From assembly GCA_031430595.1 (NCBI GenBank), contig JANPBU010000013.1, positions 62,001 to 126,000 of the forward strand: 64,000 nt of DNA, in the 5' to 3' direction. The position numbers were made by a program, and so were the translations under genes. This document shows, in pieces, positions 32,498 through 42,293 of the stretch; position 1 is the first letter of the stretch; the number at the start of each line of letters is the position of its first letter. The DNA is from JANNBN01 sp031430595. Lineage in GTDB: Bacteria > Actinomycetota > Acidimicrobiia > Acidimicrobiales > JANYDT01. The notes under the pieces were generated by a model that saw only the letters and a list, made by a program, of their open reading frames with translations, had not been told where the DNA came from and made no database searches.

Positions 32498-33265
32498 TCA
32501 GGGTCGCACTATTGACCGACGAGCTTCGGCTGCTTGTTCCCAAACTTGTTGCGAGCAGGCAGCAATCGGGGTTCGGCGGGCTGCGTGATCAAGGGGCAAC
32601 AATTCACGTCCGAATGCATCACCAACAACCGCCCCTGCTTCGGTACAGATGAGCATCGCACCCGCGTAATCCCATATCCCGTGGGCATCAATCGAACAAT
32701 CGACGTACGTGTCGAGCACACCGCAGGCAACCGCGCTCATGTCGAGCGCGCAGGCCCCAAGCGCGCGGAACTGTGACCATCCAAGCCACCGAGGGGGTAA
32801 ACCTGACAGCCCCGTGATCGCCTTTCGCCAACTCGGGCAACTCGATGGTGAAATTGGTAATCCGTTTCGAAAAGCCCCTCCCCCCCGAATGGCGTGGAAC
32901 CGTTCACCGCTTGCCTGGTTCACCACGAGGGCTACTCGAAGACCCTCGTCATCGACGGCGGCTAGCGAAGTTGCGTACCAGGGAAGACCTCTACTTGCAT
33001 TTGTTGATCCGTCGACCGGGTCGACAATCACGACCACATCCGACGACCGACGGTCCAGACCGCTTTCTTCGCTCAATACACCGAGCCCAGCTCGTTCGAG
33101 AAGAGTCAAGGCAGCATGATCGGCGACTACATCACTCGCGTGCTGACCGGAATGGGCCCCGCCCTCGGCGAGAAGACCCCAATCGTCGAGGCCATCAAGC
33201 GCACGGCGAATCGAGACTGCGATTTCATCGAAGAGGGAAAGTAACGCAACGTCTGAAATGGCCAT
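32498..33265 (-). CDS. Inositol monophosphatase-family phosphatase
   Basis: The 255-residue protein has the metal-binding VIVDPVDGSTN motif and the C-terminal DAHGIWDYAGAM motif of the Li-sensitive phosphatase family, with SEESG as the first acidic motif. In actinobacteria members dephosphorylate inositol phosphates, histidinol phosphate, FBP or PAP, and the sequence alone does not decide. The length is normal. It is upstream on the same strand as the small gene and whiB7 but separated by 141 bases. Confidence 0.9.
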   Translation of the reverse strand: MAISDVALLSLFDEIAVSIRRALDGLDDWGLLAEGGAHSGQHASDVVADHAALTLLERAGLGVLSEESGLDRRSSDVVVIVDPVDGSTNASRGLPWYATSLAAVDDEGLRVALVVNQASGERFHAIRGGGAFRNGLPISPSSCPSWRKAITGLSGLPPRWLGWSQFRALGACALDMSAVACGVLDTYVDCSIDAHGIWDYAGAMLICTEAGAVVGDAFGRELLPLDHAARRTPIAACSQQVWEQAAEARRSIVRP

Positions 33266-33620
33266 GATCTCATCGTGTCACGCCATGCCTCCTCGGCGTG
33301 AGTGGTCACCTCACCCGCACCCGACCGCACCCCCAAACCCCACGCTGCCCAACCTCACGCCCAAAACACCCACCTCACGCTGACCGCACCCCCAACCCCC
33401 GCTCACACAACCTCACGCCCAAAACACCCAAGCGAGGTGGTTTTGCGGTAGGAATTCACCCGTTGTTGAGTGTTTTGGGCGTCAGGGAAACAAGTTTGCT
33501 CACAGGACCTTTCAAAAGGTCCGCTAGTGCGCGGAGTTGCAAAGCGAGGTGATCCTCGATTTCAATCGCTGGAAACTCGATCCAACGCAAACGACCGCCG
33601 GCGAGTCGTAGGCTGCAACC
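33266..33620. repeat. Gene-free stretch with direct and inverted repeats
   Basis: These 355 bases between two divergent genes contain no convincing gene. Two direct copies of an element with core CCTCACGCCCAAAACACCCA occur at 33352-33373 and 33410-33431. An inverted partner (GAGTGTTTTGGGCGT) is at 33468-33482. CACCCCCAA-type C-rich runs lie between them. A perfect hairpin GGACCTTT-CA-AAAGGTCC sits at 33507-33524. Folding of one direct copy with the inverted copy would give a long stem. Confidence 0.6.
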
Positions 33621-34445
33621 ATGGCTTCGGTGTGGCTCGGAACTGCCGGGTGGTCGTATGTGCCCGACTGGGTCGGTGCGTTTTATCCGCCCGGCACGTC
33701 ATCAAACGAGTCACTCGAACAATATGTCGAAGCTTTTCGATTCGTTGAGGTTGATTCAACCTTTTACGCGGCTCCGGCCCTCACGACCATCGAACGTTGG
33801 GCTCGTATCTTTCCGACGAATTTCAGGGCGTCGTTCAAGGCACCACGAGAGTTAGTGCAAGACACCGGTTTGCGCGTCCCCGACGTTCCGTTCAATCACT
33901 TCTGTCGAACCTTGGCGGAAAGTCTCGGGCCTCGACTTGCCCAGATTGTGGTGCAAATGCCGCCGGGGTTTGTTCGAACGTCGTACAACGATGGTGCGCT
34001 GCGAGCATTCGTGGCGGACTGGGCCCCACATTATCCAATTGCTGTTGAGTTGAGAAGTAACCCTTGGAACGAAGCGTCGGTGGACGACATGTTCCGAGAA
34101 CATAACGTTCCCCGGGTTTCGAATGACCTGCACGATGTGCCGGGTTTAGAGCGACGCTGCTACGACACATCTACCACGTCTGCTTACATTCGCCTTATTG
34201 GGAAACATGACGGTGTCGCGAAAGATCATGTGCAACGACCGCAAACTGAAGCGCTGCAATGGTGGCGCAGGCAGGTAAACGATCTACTCGCCAAAGGGGT
34301 ACGCGATGTGTATCTCGTTGCGAACAACCATTACGAAGGGCATGCCCCCGAAACCTTGCGCACCTTTGCTACAGACCTTCTAGCGGACGGCGCCCCCGTT
34401 GTTTCGTCGAACGGATACCCAGATGGGCAGGTTTCGCTGTTTTGA
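33621..34445 (+). CDS. DUF72 (YecE-like) protein
   Basis: The 274-residue TIM-barrel-like protein matches the DUF72 family: WLGTAGWSY at the start, FVEVDSTFYAAP, FRASFKAPRE, VVQMPPGF, VELRSNPW, AYIRLIGKH and VYLVANNHYEGHAP. The family is widespread and its biochemical role is unsettled. The length is normal. The gene begins at an ATG after the repeat-rich stretch, and a small hypothetical gene follows on the same strand. Confidence 0.92.
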   Translation: MASVWLGTAGWSYVPDWVGAFYPPGTSSNESLEQYVEAFRFVEVDSTFYAAPALTTIERWARIFPTNFRASFKAPRELVQDTGLRVPDVPFNHFCRTLAESLGPRLAQIVVQMPPGFVRTSYNDGALRAFVADWAPHYPIAVELRSNPWNEASVDDMFREHNVPRVSNDLHDVPGLERRCYDTSTTSAYIRLIGKHDGVAKDHVQRPQTEALQWWRRQVNDLLAKGVRDVYLVANNHYEGHAPETLRTFATDLLADGAPVVSSNGYPDGQVSLF

Positions 34446-34475
34446 CCGGCGTCTGCGGCCTAGAGTTTGGGTGAC

Positions 34476-35048
34476 ATGGCCATCATTGACGTTCCTGGAT
34501 ACATTGCCGATCTAAAAGACCACGCATCGGTAGATCATGGTTTTCATGTGCACGATGAACGGCACTTGATCGAAACGTATTCGTCTCAACAGGCGTGGGA
34601 AGTTGATTTGCATCCTGAGGAGGGTTGTAACGGCCCGCTCAATTTGCACCTCACTCTTGAGGTGCATCCTCGGGTGCTGTTTGCCTTCGAAGACAAAGTT
34701 GCTGAACTCGATGAAGATGTTGACCCACCTGACGAGTTTTTTCTTCCCCTTACCCTTACTTGGGCCTTGCCCCCGTTGAAACAGCCACCAGACCTGTTGT
34801 TGCTGGCGACCGAGTTGGCCGGGGTTGGCGGGCGTGACCTTCCGCTTGAAGTCACTGCGCTTGACTCGTTTAACAACGTTACCGACGCACCGGAACGCAG
34901 CATCACTATCGTGGCTCGCCGTTCGGTTTCGTTAGCTCGTATCTTTGGTGGCGAAGAGATGCTCTGTGACCTTTGGGATGGCTGCAAGCGTGTATCTATG
35001 TACCTTCTTGAGCGGGCCCCGCGGTGGATTGGCGACGATGAGCGATAG
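34476..35048 (+). CDS. Conserved hypothetical protein, acidic
   Basis: The protein has 190 residues from the ATG at 34476; a TTG at 34467 would add three. It is acidic and looks like an alpha/beta protein, with DLHPEEGCNGPLNLHLTLEVHPRVLFAFED and GGEEMLCDLWDGCKRVSMYLLERAPRW as its most distinctive stretches. No motif points to a function. It follows the DUF72 gene at 30 bases and may share its transcript. Confidence 0.75.
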   Translation: MAIIDVPGYIADLKDHASVDHGFHVHDERHLIETYSSQQAWEVDLHPEEGCNGPLNLHLTLEVHPRVLFAFEDKVAELDEDVDPPDEFFLPLTLTWALPPLKQPPDLLLLATELAGVGGRDLPLEVTALDSFNNVTDAPERSITIVARRSVSLARIFGGEEMLCDLWDGCKRVSMYLLERAPRWIGDDER

Positions 35049-35062
35049 CTGGTGAAAAGCAG

Positions 35063-35093
35063 ATGGCCGATCCGGGGGAACCGAATCGGCCAT
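35063..35093 (-). terminator. Hairpin downstream of tRNA-Asn
   Basis: ATGGCCGAT (35063-35071) pairs perfectly with ATCGGCCAT (35085-35093). On the minus strand it follows the tRNA-Asn 3' end and is followed by CTGCTTTT. It may also serve the convergent plus-strand gene. Confidence 0.6.
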
Positions 35094-35099
35094 GCGTGG

Positions 35100-35172
35100 C
35101 TCCGAGAGCAGGGATCGAACCTGCGACCTATTGATTAACAGTCAACCGCTCTGCCAGCTGAGCTATCTCGGA
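35100..35172 (-). tRNA. tRNA-Asn(GTT)
   Basis: The minus-strand cloverleaf has acceptor TCCGAGA/TCTCGGA, D-arm GCTCAGCTGGCAGAGC, anticodon arm with loop CTGTTAA (GTT) and T-arm CAGGTTCGATCCCTG. The discriminator is G, and CCA is encoded at 35097-35099. Confidence 0.96.
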
Positions 35173-35273
35173 ATGGAAAAGAACAACATACCAGCGCCAG
35201 ACCGCGATGTTGCACCTTTTAAGCCTGCGATACCATGAGGGCGGTCTTTTGATCAGGTCGCTTTGCGGCACAG

Positions 35274-35347
35274 GGGGCGGTAGCTCAGTTGGTTAGAGCG
35301 CGGGACTCATAATCCTTCGGTCGTGGGTTCGAGCCCCACCCGCCCTA
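35274..35347 (+). tRNA. tRNA-Met or tRNA-Ile2 (CAT anticodon)
   Basis: The 74-base cloverleaf has acceptor GGGGCGG/CCGCCCT (first pair G-U), anticodon loop CTCATAA and T-arm GTGGG-TTCGAGC-CCCAC. The anticodon stem CGGGA/TCCTT contains a C-U mismatch and a G-U pair, weaker than usual. The D-arm pattern fits an elongator rather than an initiator. The broken integrase begins 97 bases downstream, so this is the likely insertion target. Confidence 0.88.
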
Positions 35348-35444
35348 CAGTATTTCCGCAGGTCAGGAGGGGTGTGGCCTTCTGACCTGCAGTCCAAAAC
35401 TCAGTTTGTCCCACATTTGTCCACGGATTTATAAACTGTCCCAC

Positions 35445-36465
35445 ATGCGAGGGTCTCTCCGTGAGAAGCGTGCGGGTTACTGGGAAGTCCGAATCGACGC
35501 GGGTGTTGATCGACTGACGGGCAAGCGCGTGCAGGTGAGCCGTTCTGTCGAAGGCTCTCGTCGAGACGCCGAGCGGGTCCTGAACACGCTGATTTCGAAA
35601 CACGAAACTACGTCGGTCGGTGGGTCAACGACTGCCACGTTGGGCCAGCTGCTTGGCGCTTGGCTCGAACAGGTTGAGCCGGATCTGGCGTATCACAAGG
35701 AAGCTCGCGCCAGCGACAGTTCGGCAAGCGCACGCCGTGATTCGCTCCGCGTTGAAACAAGGCGTGAAGTGGAATTGGATTCCGATCAACGTTGCCGAGA
35801 AGGCGTCACCACCACGACTGCGAAAAGCGACGACAATCACACCTGAACCGGTTGACGTGTCGCGCCTAGTTGAGCGCGCTGCCGCTGGTCGTTACCCAGA
35901 GTTTGCAACGATGCTTCATCTTGCGGTCATCACCGGAGCGCGTCGAGGTGAGTTGTGCGGTCTTCGTTGGAGTGACCTCGATACTAAGCGTGCAGAGCTT
36001 TTGATTCAGCGGTCGATGTACGAGACGACCGAGCGAGAGATTCTGGAGAAGGACATGAAGACGCATCAAGCTCGCCGCATTGCGCTTGACGAGGGAACGA
36101 TGCATGAGTTGAAGCGACATCGAGAATGGATGGAGTCTCGTTCGGAATTCTGCGGCGTGGAACTTGATGCGCACGCTTACTTGTTCTCGGATCACGAGCG
36201 AGGCGTAGAACCATGGCGACCAGACCGCGTGTCGCTTGCCTTCCGCCGACTCTGCGCCGAACTCGAACTGCCCGGAATCCGCTTTCACGACCTCCGCCAC
36301 TTTGCAGCTACCAACCTGCTGTCAGCAGGCATCGACGTGCGAACCGTCTCAAGCCGCCTCGGACACGCAAACGCTTCAACGACGCTCGGAACGTACGCTC
36401 ATTTCGTCGGCGCTGCAGATCGAAACGCTGCTGAGGTTCTCGGGAATGTCATTGGCCCCCGTTAA
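35445..36465 (+). pseudogene. Tyrosine recombinase (phage-type integrase) with internal deletion and frameshift
   Basis: The N-terminal part (MRGSLREKRAGYWEVRIDAG, then LGQLLGAWLEQVEPDL) reads in one frame. From about 35,700 the C-terminal part reads in another (APATVRQAHAVIRSAL...). The catalytic residues are present in the second part: R in ITGARRGELCGLRW, HDLRH and GHANASTTLGTYAHF. The core-binding stretch normally found between EPDL and APATVRQ, roughly 50 residues, is missing, so an out-of-frame deletion near 35,690 is inferred. The product should be inactive. It lies next to tRNA-Met, as expected for an integrated element. Confidence 0.85.
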
Positions 36466-36536
36466 GATCGATCTAACTGATCTCTCGGCATTCTGCCTCG
36501 TGGTCCGGGTGGCAGCGATCCCTTCGGGAACAGCAC

Positions 36537-37157
36537 CTACTCGGAGCCTGGCCCCGGGTTGCGAAGTTTCGCATGGGCCCACGCACGCCGACGTTCAATT
36601 GACTCACCTCGCAGTTGCGATTCCGCTTTACGGTAGTCCCCCAGGATCTCCTCGAATTTGTCGTACCGGCGGTTGGGATCAAGCTGGGCTTGGATCTCCG
36701 AGACGAAGAGTCTCTGGGCGTCGACAAGATCGTCACGGAAGTGCGAACGCTTATCCCAAGACAAGTCGTCACAGATATCGAATGCGGCCACGACAGCATC
36801 GAGCACGGGTTGCCGCAGCCCGCGATACGCAGGATCTTTCGCTACGCCGTGCTGGTCCTGAACCAAGTTTGGAAAGAACCATCGCCCACGCTCCACTTGG
36901 ACCGAGATCGCAGTTCGTAAGTCGGCGACCCGACTTTCAAATCCAATTTCAGCGGACGAGGTACGGCACTCTCGGATGAGCTGAACCAGCAGTGAGACGG
37001 TCTCGTCGGCCCACGATCGAACGCGCTCAAGATGCGAATCCACGAGGCCAACACGATCCAGGCGTTCGGCACGTCGCCCGAACCAGACTGTGATGACGGT
37101 CGAAATGACTGCCACGACGGCCGAAATGACCGAAATGACCGAAATCCACATTTCCAC
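36537..37157 (-). CDS. Single-pass membrane protein of unknown function
   Basis: The 206-residue protein has one N-terminal membrane helix made of near-repeats of ISVISAVVAVISTV, encoded by short tandem DNA repeats (GACCGAAAT). A charged helical cytoplasmic part with conserved-looking W residues follows. I know no family. Its place between a broken integrase and a restriction operon suggests accessory or defence cargo. It reads intact. Confidence 0.65.
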   Translation of the reverse strand: MEMWISVISVISAVVAVISTVITVWFGRRAERLDRVGLVDSHLERVRSWADETVSLLVQLIRECRTSSAEIGFESRVADLRTAISVQVERGRWFFPNLVQDQHGVAKDPAYRGLRQPVLDAVVAAFDICDDLSWDKRSHFRDDLVDAQRLFVSEIQAQLDPNRRYDKFEEILGDYRKAESQLRGESIERRRAWAHAKLRNPGPGSE

Positions 37158-37268
37158 TATGCGCTCATTTCCGATATCGGCTGCTGCTCAAAGAACACCG
37201 ATTCGCGAACTCGTAGGAATAGCGGACATCGGAGGCCGTCCCAACCGACTGATTCATCGACACGGAAC

Positions 37269-40200
37269 TCAACTCTTCCCCCAACGGCTAGCGATGTACT
37301 TCTCGATCTCGGCCTCGTCGTCAACGGAGCGCGTTCCATTGTTCATGCGGACGTAGAAAAGCCGCTTCTTTTGGTGCTGGCCGTTCTTGTCGACGACTGT
37401 TACCTCGGCGTGAACCGGATGGCCACTTGGTTTGATGTGCACACGGCAAACGTCGTGGCCGTCAATCGTGTGCACTTGCGACGTCACGTTCGTCGCCGCC
37501 GCAGCACCAACCGAATTCAGCACTGCCTGGGTTAGCGCCAGTTGCAAAAGGTCGGCGTCATCTTTGCCTTCCTTGCGCAGCGTTGCATAGTCAGACTCGA
37601 GACCCAACACTGATCCGTTGTCTGCCACGCCGACCAACAACGTTCCACCTTCTCGGCTGTTCAAGAACGCAGCAACGGTTTTCAACACCGCTGTCTCCAT
37701 GGTTTTCGAAACGACCGCTTGTTTCAGGTCCCAGCGAAAAGTGCTCTTGTATTCCAAGTGGGCGTCTTCGCCTCGTGCGAGTAGCTCACCGATGGCGCAG
37801 TGCTCTTGATGGGCGACCTTCGCTCGCCCGTAGATGAGTGGCAGGTACGCAGCGATCACATCGGAACGGAAGTCGGCGTTGTCGAGAATTCGGTACGTGA
37901 GGTCTTGGCTCTCGTTGAGCCGATCGACAACCGCATCGTTAAACCGTTGCTCGAAGGCGATGCGAAAATTCTCGACGTTGTTCGCTGCTGCTTGTTGCTG
38001 CAACGTCGGATCGGAAACCAACGATGCTGCGATGCCGTCGAAGTGCAGCCGATCCGCCTCCGTTAACTTCAGTCCGTATCGTTCGTTCAGCCGTGCGATG
38101 ATCTGCGACAACGCTTCCTCCGCAGGGTCAACCCGCCGACCGGCACCATCCGAGATCGTTCGCACCTCGCCGATATCACTCGTGAGCGCAACCGAACCTT
38201 GGAAAGTCATCTCATGGCGAAGGTGAGTCAACTGCACTTCGCTTCCAAGGTCCAAACTTGCACCGGGATCACGACGAACGAAGGCTGCCAACGCTCGGCA
38301 ATACAGATAGTCACGCTCCAACTTCGTGTCGCCGAAACTCACGAGTTGCGACAGAAAGGAGTATGTACGAACGAATCGATCAAGTGCGTCACGGAACAAG
38401 TCCTGGTTCGCAGCGTCAAGCGCATGGAAGCGATCAATTGCCGGTTGCAACGCTGCATGTATGCGCCCGTGGTCTTTGGCAGAAGCCATCGTCACCAGCA
38501 AACCCGCGACCTTCTCGATCTCGTGGCGCATCAACACGCCAAACGGGTCCAACACCGAGCGAGTGTCGTACAGAAGATTCGGATCGGTCGGTGGCGCAAT
38601 CGTTTTTCCGAACCACGGCTCGAACGCTTCACGGATTGCTTCGGCATCGTTGCGGAAATCAAGAACGAACGTGCCGTCTTTACCGTCCGCGATTCGATTC
38701 AAACGAGACAACGTTTGCACCGCATTGAGGCCAGTCAATACTTTGTCTACATACATTGCGTACAGCAGCGGTTGATCGAAACCTGTCTGATACTTCTCGG
38801 CAACAACGAGGATGTGGCCCTCGTCATCAAAGCGTTTTGCGGTCTGACTGTCCGGGAAGCCGTTGAGCTTCGCTTCGGTCACGTCGATGCCGTCGTCGTT
38901 CACGGTGCCCGAGAACGCGACGTGCACAGTTACGTCGCCGTATCCGTGATTGGCAAGATACTGATCGAGGTACCGCTTGTACCGAACCGCATGAAGACGT
39001 GACGACGTAACCACCATCGCCTTCGCCCTTCCGCCGATGCGAGGGGCGACATGGGTGCGGAAGTGCTCGATGATGATCTCTGCCTTTTGCGACAGGTTGT
39101 GCTCGTGCAAACCAACGAAGCGTGCGATAGCCCGTCGCGCCGCCGGAGCTTCATAGGTTGGGTCATCCGCAATGGCCTTCTCCAAACGCCAGTACATCTG
39201 ATAGGTCACGTAGCTCGACAACACATCAAGGATAAAGCCCTCTTCGATCGCCTGACGCATCGAATACAGATGGAACGGCTCGAACCGCCCGGTGTCTGCG
39301 TTCTTCGTGCCAAAGAGCTCCAACGTCTTGGCTTTCGGGGTTGCGGTGAATGCGAAGAAGCTCAGGTTCTTCGGCAACCCGCGAGCAGCGACCGCTTTTG
39401 CCAAGGCTTCTTCGACGTATGTCCACTTAGTGCTTCGGCCAGCTGGGTGGAATTGTCATCGATCTTGGCGACCACACCATGGGCATGCTCGAATTGGTAA
39501 ATCGTGTCCTGCAGTTGGGTATCGAGCACCAATCGATCGGTGATCACAATTACCTTGTCAAACACCTTTGTATCGGTGACGTCATGCAGAGACGACAGGC
39601 GATGCGTGAGCCAACCAATCGTATTCGACTTACCCGAACCAGCCGAGTGCTGCACCAGGTACTTCTGGCCCGCGCCGTTTGCGCGTGCATGATGTTCAAG
39701 AGCAAGCACTGCATCCCATTGATGCCATCGGGGAAAGATCACCGAGGGCGCTGCGCTAGATCCCTTCGGGGCGGGCTGTACATGCACGAAACGGCCGAGC
39801 AGATCAAGCCACGCGTCGCGGTGCCAAACCTGCTCCCACAAATACGCCGTGCGGTGACCATCGGGATTGGCGGGGTTCCCTGAACCGCCACCATCGCCAC
39901 GGTTGAACGGTAAGAACCGGGTCGAACCACCAGCGAGTTTGGTGGTCATCGCCACCCGTTCCGTGTCGACGGCGAAATGCACCACGGCGCGACGGGCAAG
40001 TGCCGTGGCATTCGGATCGCGATCGGTGCGGTACTGGCTAATCGCATCTTCAACTGACTGATTGGTGAGCTGGTTCTTTAACTCTGCCGTGGCGACGAGC
40101 AAGCCATTGATAAAGAACCCAAGGTCGATTGCCTTACTCGAACCGGATTCATATGCGAGCTGACGAGTTACATTGAGTCGGTTTGCGTCGAACTTCGCGA

Positions 40201-40558
40201 CCAGATCTGGGCTGAGACCGTGCGCCGGGCGGAAGTAGGCAAGCTGAATTGTGATGCCGTGATCAATCACGCCATGGCGCAGTACATCGACAGTGCCCCG
40301 CTTGTCGATCTCGGAGGCAAGGCGGGCAACGAACTTCGTCTGTGCTCCCGGAAGACCGCCGTGGCGTTGCTTCAACTGATCCCATCCGTCCGCTTGCGTC
40401 GCCCCTAGGAACGCGAAGAGATCTTCGGTATCAATGCCCGGTACCGGATCGAACGCCGACGGGCGTGCCTGACCCGGTCCTTTCACTTCGGCATAGCCAC
40501 CGTGTTCGACCAACCATGTGGAGATGTATTCCTCGAATGCTGCTTCGTTGGGTTTCAT
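37269..40558 (-). pseudogene. hsdR: Type I restriction subunit HsdR fused to AlbA_2 domain, broken
   Basis: The N-terminal half (start 40558) has the HsdR nuclease-like region (DLGFFINGLLVATAELKNQL) and the helicase P-loop HSAGSGKSNTIGWL. Reading then stops making sense at about 39,425. The other frame resumes TYVEEALAKAVAARG and continues through FFAFTATPKAKTLELFG, GFDQPLLYAMYVDK and QTLSRLNR. The DEAH-box stretch between LAEALSG and TYVEEAL is absent, so an out-of-frame deletion of perhaps 65 residues is inferred. The last ~190 residues form an AlbA_2/Schlafen-like domain (LEYKSTFRWD, AFLNSREGGTLLVGVADNG), an unusual fusion. The start overlaps fic by four bases. Confidence 0.85.
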
Positions 40559-41739
40559 CGGGTGACCTCCGCCGGGCTGAGAGATGGGTTGGGCGACGCG
40601 TTGAGTGCGTCGGATGTGAACAAATCAAGGAATGGTGAATACCGGTACACGCGGTTGCGTTTCTGGCCGGTGACTTCACGGACGACCTCAAGCGCAACCA
40701 ATCGATCAAGCAATCCACCTACAGTCGACGCCGTTCCACCCAACCGCTCAATCGCGAACTTCACCGTCACTACCGGTTGTTCAACCAACAGATCCAGCAG
40801 TGGGACGGCATAGCGCCCCATGTTTTCCGATGCCGCGAGGCGAAGATGTTCGACCCGCAGCTCAGCAACCGACGATGCGACTCGCACGGCGTCGTCGGCA
40901 GTGACCGCGACACCGTTGAGAAAGAACTCAAGCCAACCTTCCCAATCGCCACGAAGCCGAACCGCCATCAGGCGGTCGTAGTACTCCGTACGGTTCTGCT
41001 TCAAGAACAACGACAGATACAACAACGGGCGCGACAACACCTGACGTTCAATCAACACCAGCGTGATCAACAAACGACCGACGCGGCCATTGCCATCGGA
41101 AAACGGATGAATCGTTTCGAATTGCGCATGCGCCAGCGCTGCAGTGATGAGTGGCGGTAGCGAGTCGTCGTTAAGGAAACGTTCCAACTGCGCAAACTGA
41201 TCAACCACGATGCCCGGCGGAGGTGGAACGAACGTGGCAGTGTCGACAGCGCAACCGGCAGCGCCGATCCAATTCTGGGTGCGACGGAACTGACCCGGCT
41301 GGCGCTCCTGCCCGCGTACCCCCGTCAGCAGTTCTTTGTGAACGGCCCGCACGAGGCGAGATGACAAAGGGAGCTTGTTGAGCAGTTCTAGCCCGTTGTT
41401 CATCGCCCGCACATAATTGACCGTCTCGGTGATATCGAGTGGTTGCACCTGCCCCGGTGCCGACGCTTCGAACGCAAGCACATCATCCAAACTGGATTGT
41501 GTGCCTTCAATTTGCGACGAAAGCACCGCCTCGCGCCGTACATACATGGCGACAAACAAATCAGGGTTCGGTAGTGCACGAGCAACACCATCAAGTCGTC
41601 CAATTGAACGATCGGCGCGTGACAATGCTGCGAGCAAACGATCACTCCACTGCACTGCAGGGTCGGGGGGAAGTGCCTTAGGTATAAACGCGCGATAACC
41701 GCCGACCTGTCTCTCGTACCGTCCCGCTCGCGTGCTCAT
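40555..41739 (-). CDS. fic: Fic-domain protein (class II, with inhibitory helix)
   Basis: The 394-residue protein has an N-terminal inhibitory motif S74-SQI-E78-G, the FIC core HPFSDGNGRVGR (211-222) with catalytic H211, and a C-terminal winged helix (TVKFAIERLGGTASTVGGLLDRLV). Fic enzymes transfer AMP or related groups to hydroxyl side chains. The Fic-plus-wHTH layout occurs often in and near restriction loci. It overlaps the ORF-3-like gene upstream and hsdR downstream by four bases each, so it belongs to the restriction-modification operon. All key residues are present. Confidence 0.92.
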   Translation of the reverse strand: MSTRAGRYERQVGGYRAFIPKALPPDPAVQWSDRLLAALSRADRSIGRLDGVARALPNPDLFVAMYVRREAVLSSQIEGTQSSLDDVLAFEASAPGQVQPLDITETVNYVRAMNNGLELLNKLPLSSRLVRAVHKELLTGVRGQERQPGQFRRTQNWIGAAGCAVDTATFVPPPPGIVVDQFAQLERFLNDDSLPPLITAALAHAQFETIHPFSDGNGRVGRLLITLVLIERQVLSRPLLYLSLFLKQNRTEYYDRLMAVRLRGDWEGWLEFFLNGVAVTADDAVRVASSVAELRVEHLRLAASENMGRYAVPLLDLLVEQPVVTVKFAIERLGGTASTVGGLLDRLVALEVVREVTGQKRNRVYRYSPFLDLFTSDALNASPNPSLSPAEVTR

Positions 41740-42293
41740 TTCGCTCGCAATCTCCGGTTCGCAGCAACGAGATCAAAAACCTTGGGGTCAAAGCCCTCCG
41801 GCGCCCAGCCGACCATCGATTCATGTTCTTCATCCGTTGGATCGCTAAGCACACGTAGCAGTTCTTCATATCCACTCGTGCCACCACAATCCTCGGGTGG
41901 GCAGGTGCGTTCACCGGCCGTGACGATTGGATACTTCTTCTTCCCATCAAGCGGCTCGATGACTTCAACGACAACATCGTGTTCCCAGTTGTCTCCAAAG
42001 TCATAATCCCACTTCAGCGAACAACCAACGCGTGGCAGCAAGTGTGCGACGTTTGCAACTCGCTCGTCGATGAGATGCGGCGCATCGTGTTGAGTGTTGC
42101 CAAACAGCACGCCGGCGACGTCGAACAGGTGCAGATGCGTGCTGTCCCACCCCATCGCTTGCTCCAGCGCAGCAGCGAACTTCGGCAACGGCATGTCGGA
42201 AGCAATGACAACACGCCGCCACACCTCCGGCTCGACATAGCGAAGCGACAAGCGGAGCACGTGTGCAGTCGGTCCAAAGTAGAAATCAGTCAT
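41736..42293 (-). CDS. Plasmid pRiA4b ORF-3-like protein
   Basis: The 185-residue protein matches the pRiA4b ORF-3 family: LRLSLRYVEPEVWRRVVIASDMPL, QAMGWDSTHLHLF, YDFGDNWEHDVVVE and CPPEDCGGTSGYEELL. The family has no established biochemical role but often travels with mobile elements. Its ATG overlaps the original hsdS stop (TGA, 42290-42292), so it is a separate gene. The present frameshift in hsdS makes the two frames run together, which would falsely suggest a fusion. Confidence 0.85.
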   Translation of the reverse strand: MTDFYFGPTAHVLRLSLRYVEPEVWRRVVIASDMPLPKFAAALEQAMGWDSTHLHLFDVAGVLFGNTQHDAPHLIDERVANVAHLLPRVGCSLKWDYDFGDNWEHDVVVEVIEPLDGKKKYPIVTAGERTCPPEDCGGTSGYEELLRVLSDPTDEEHESMVGWAPEGFDPKVFDLVAANRRLRAK

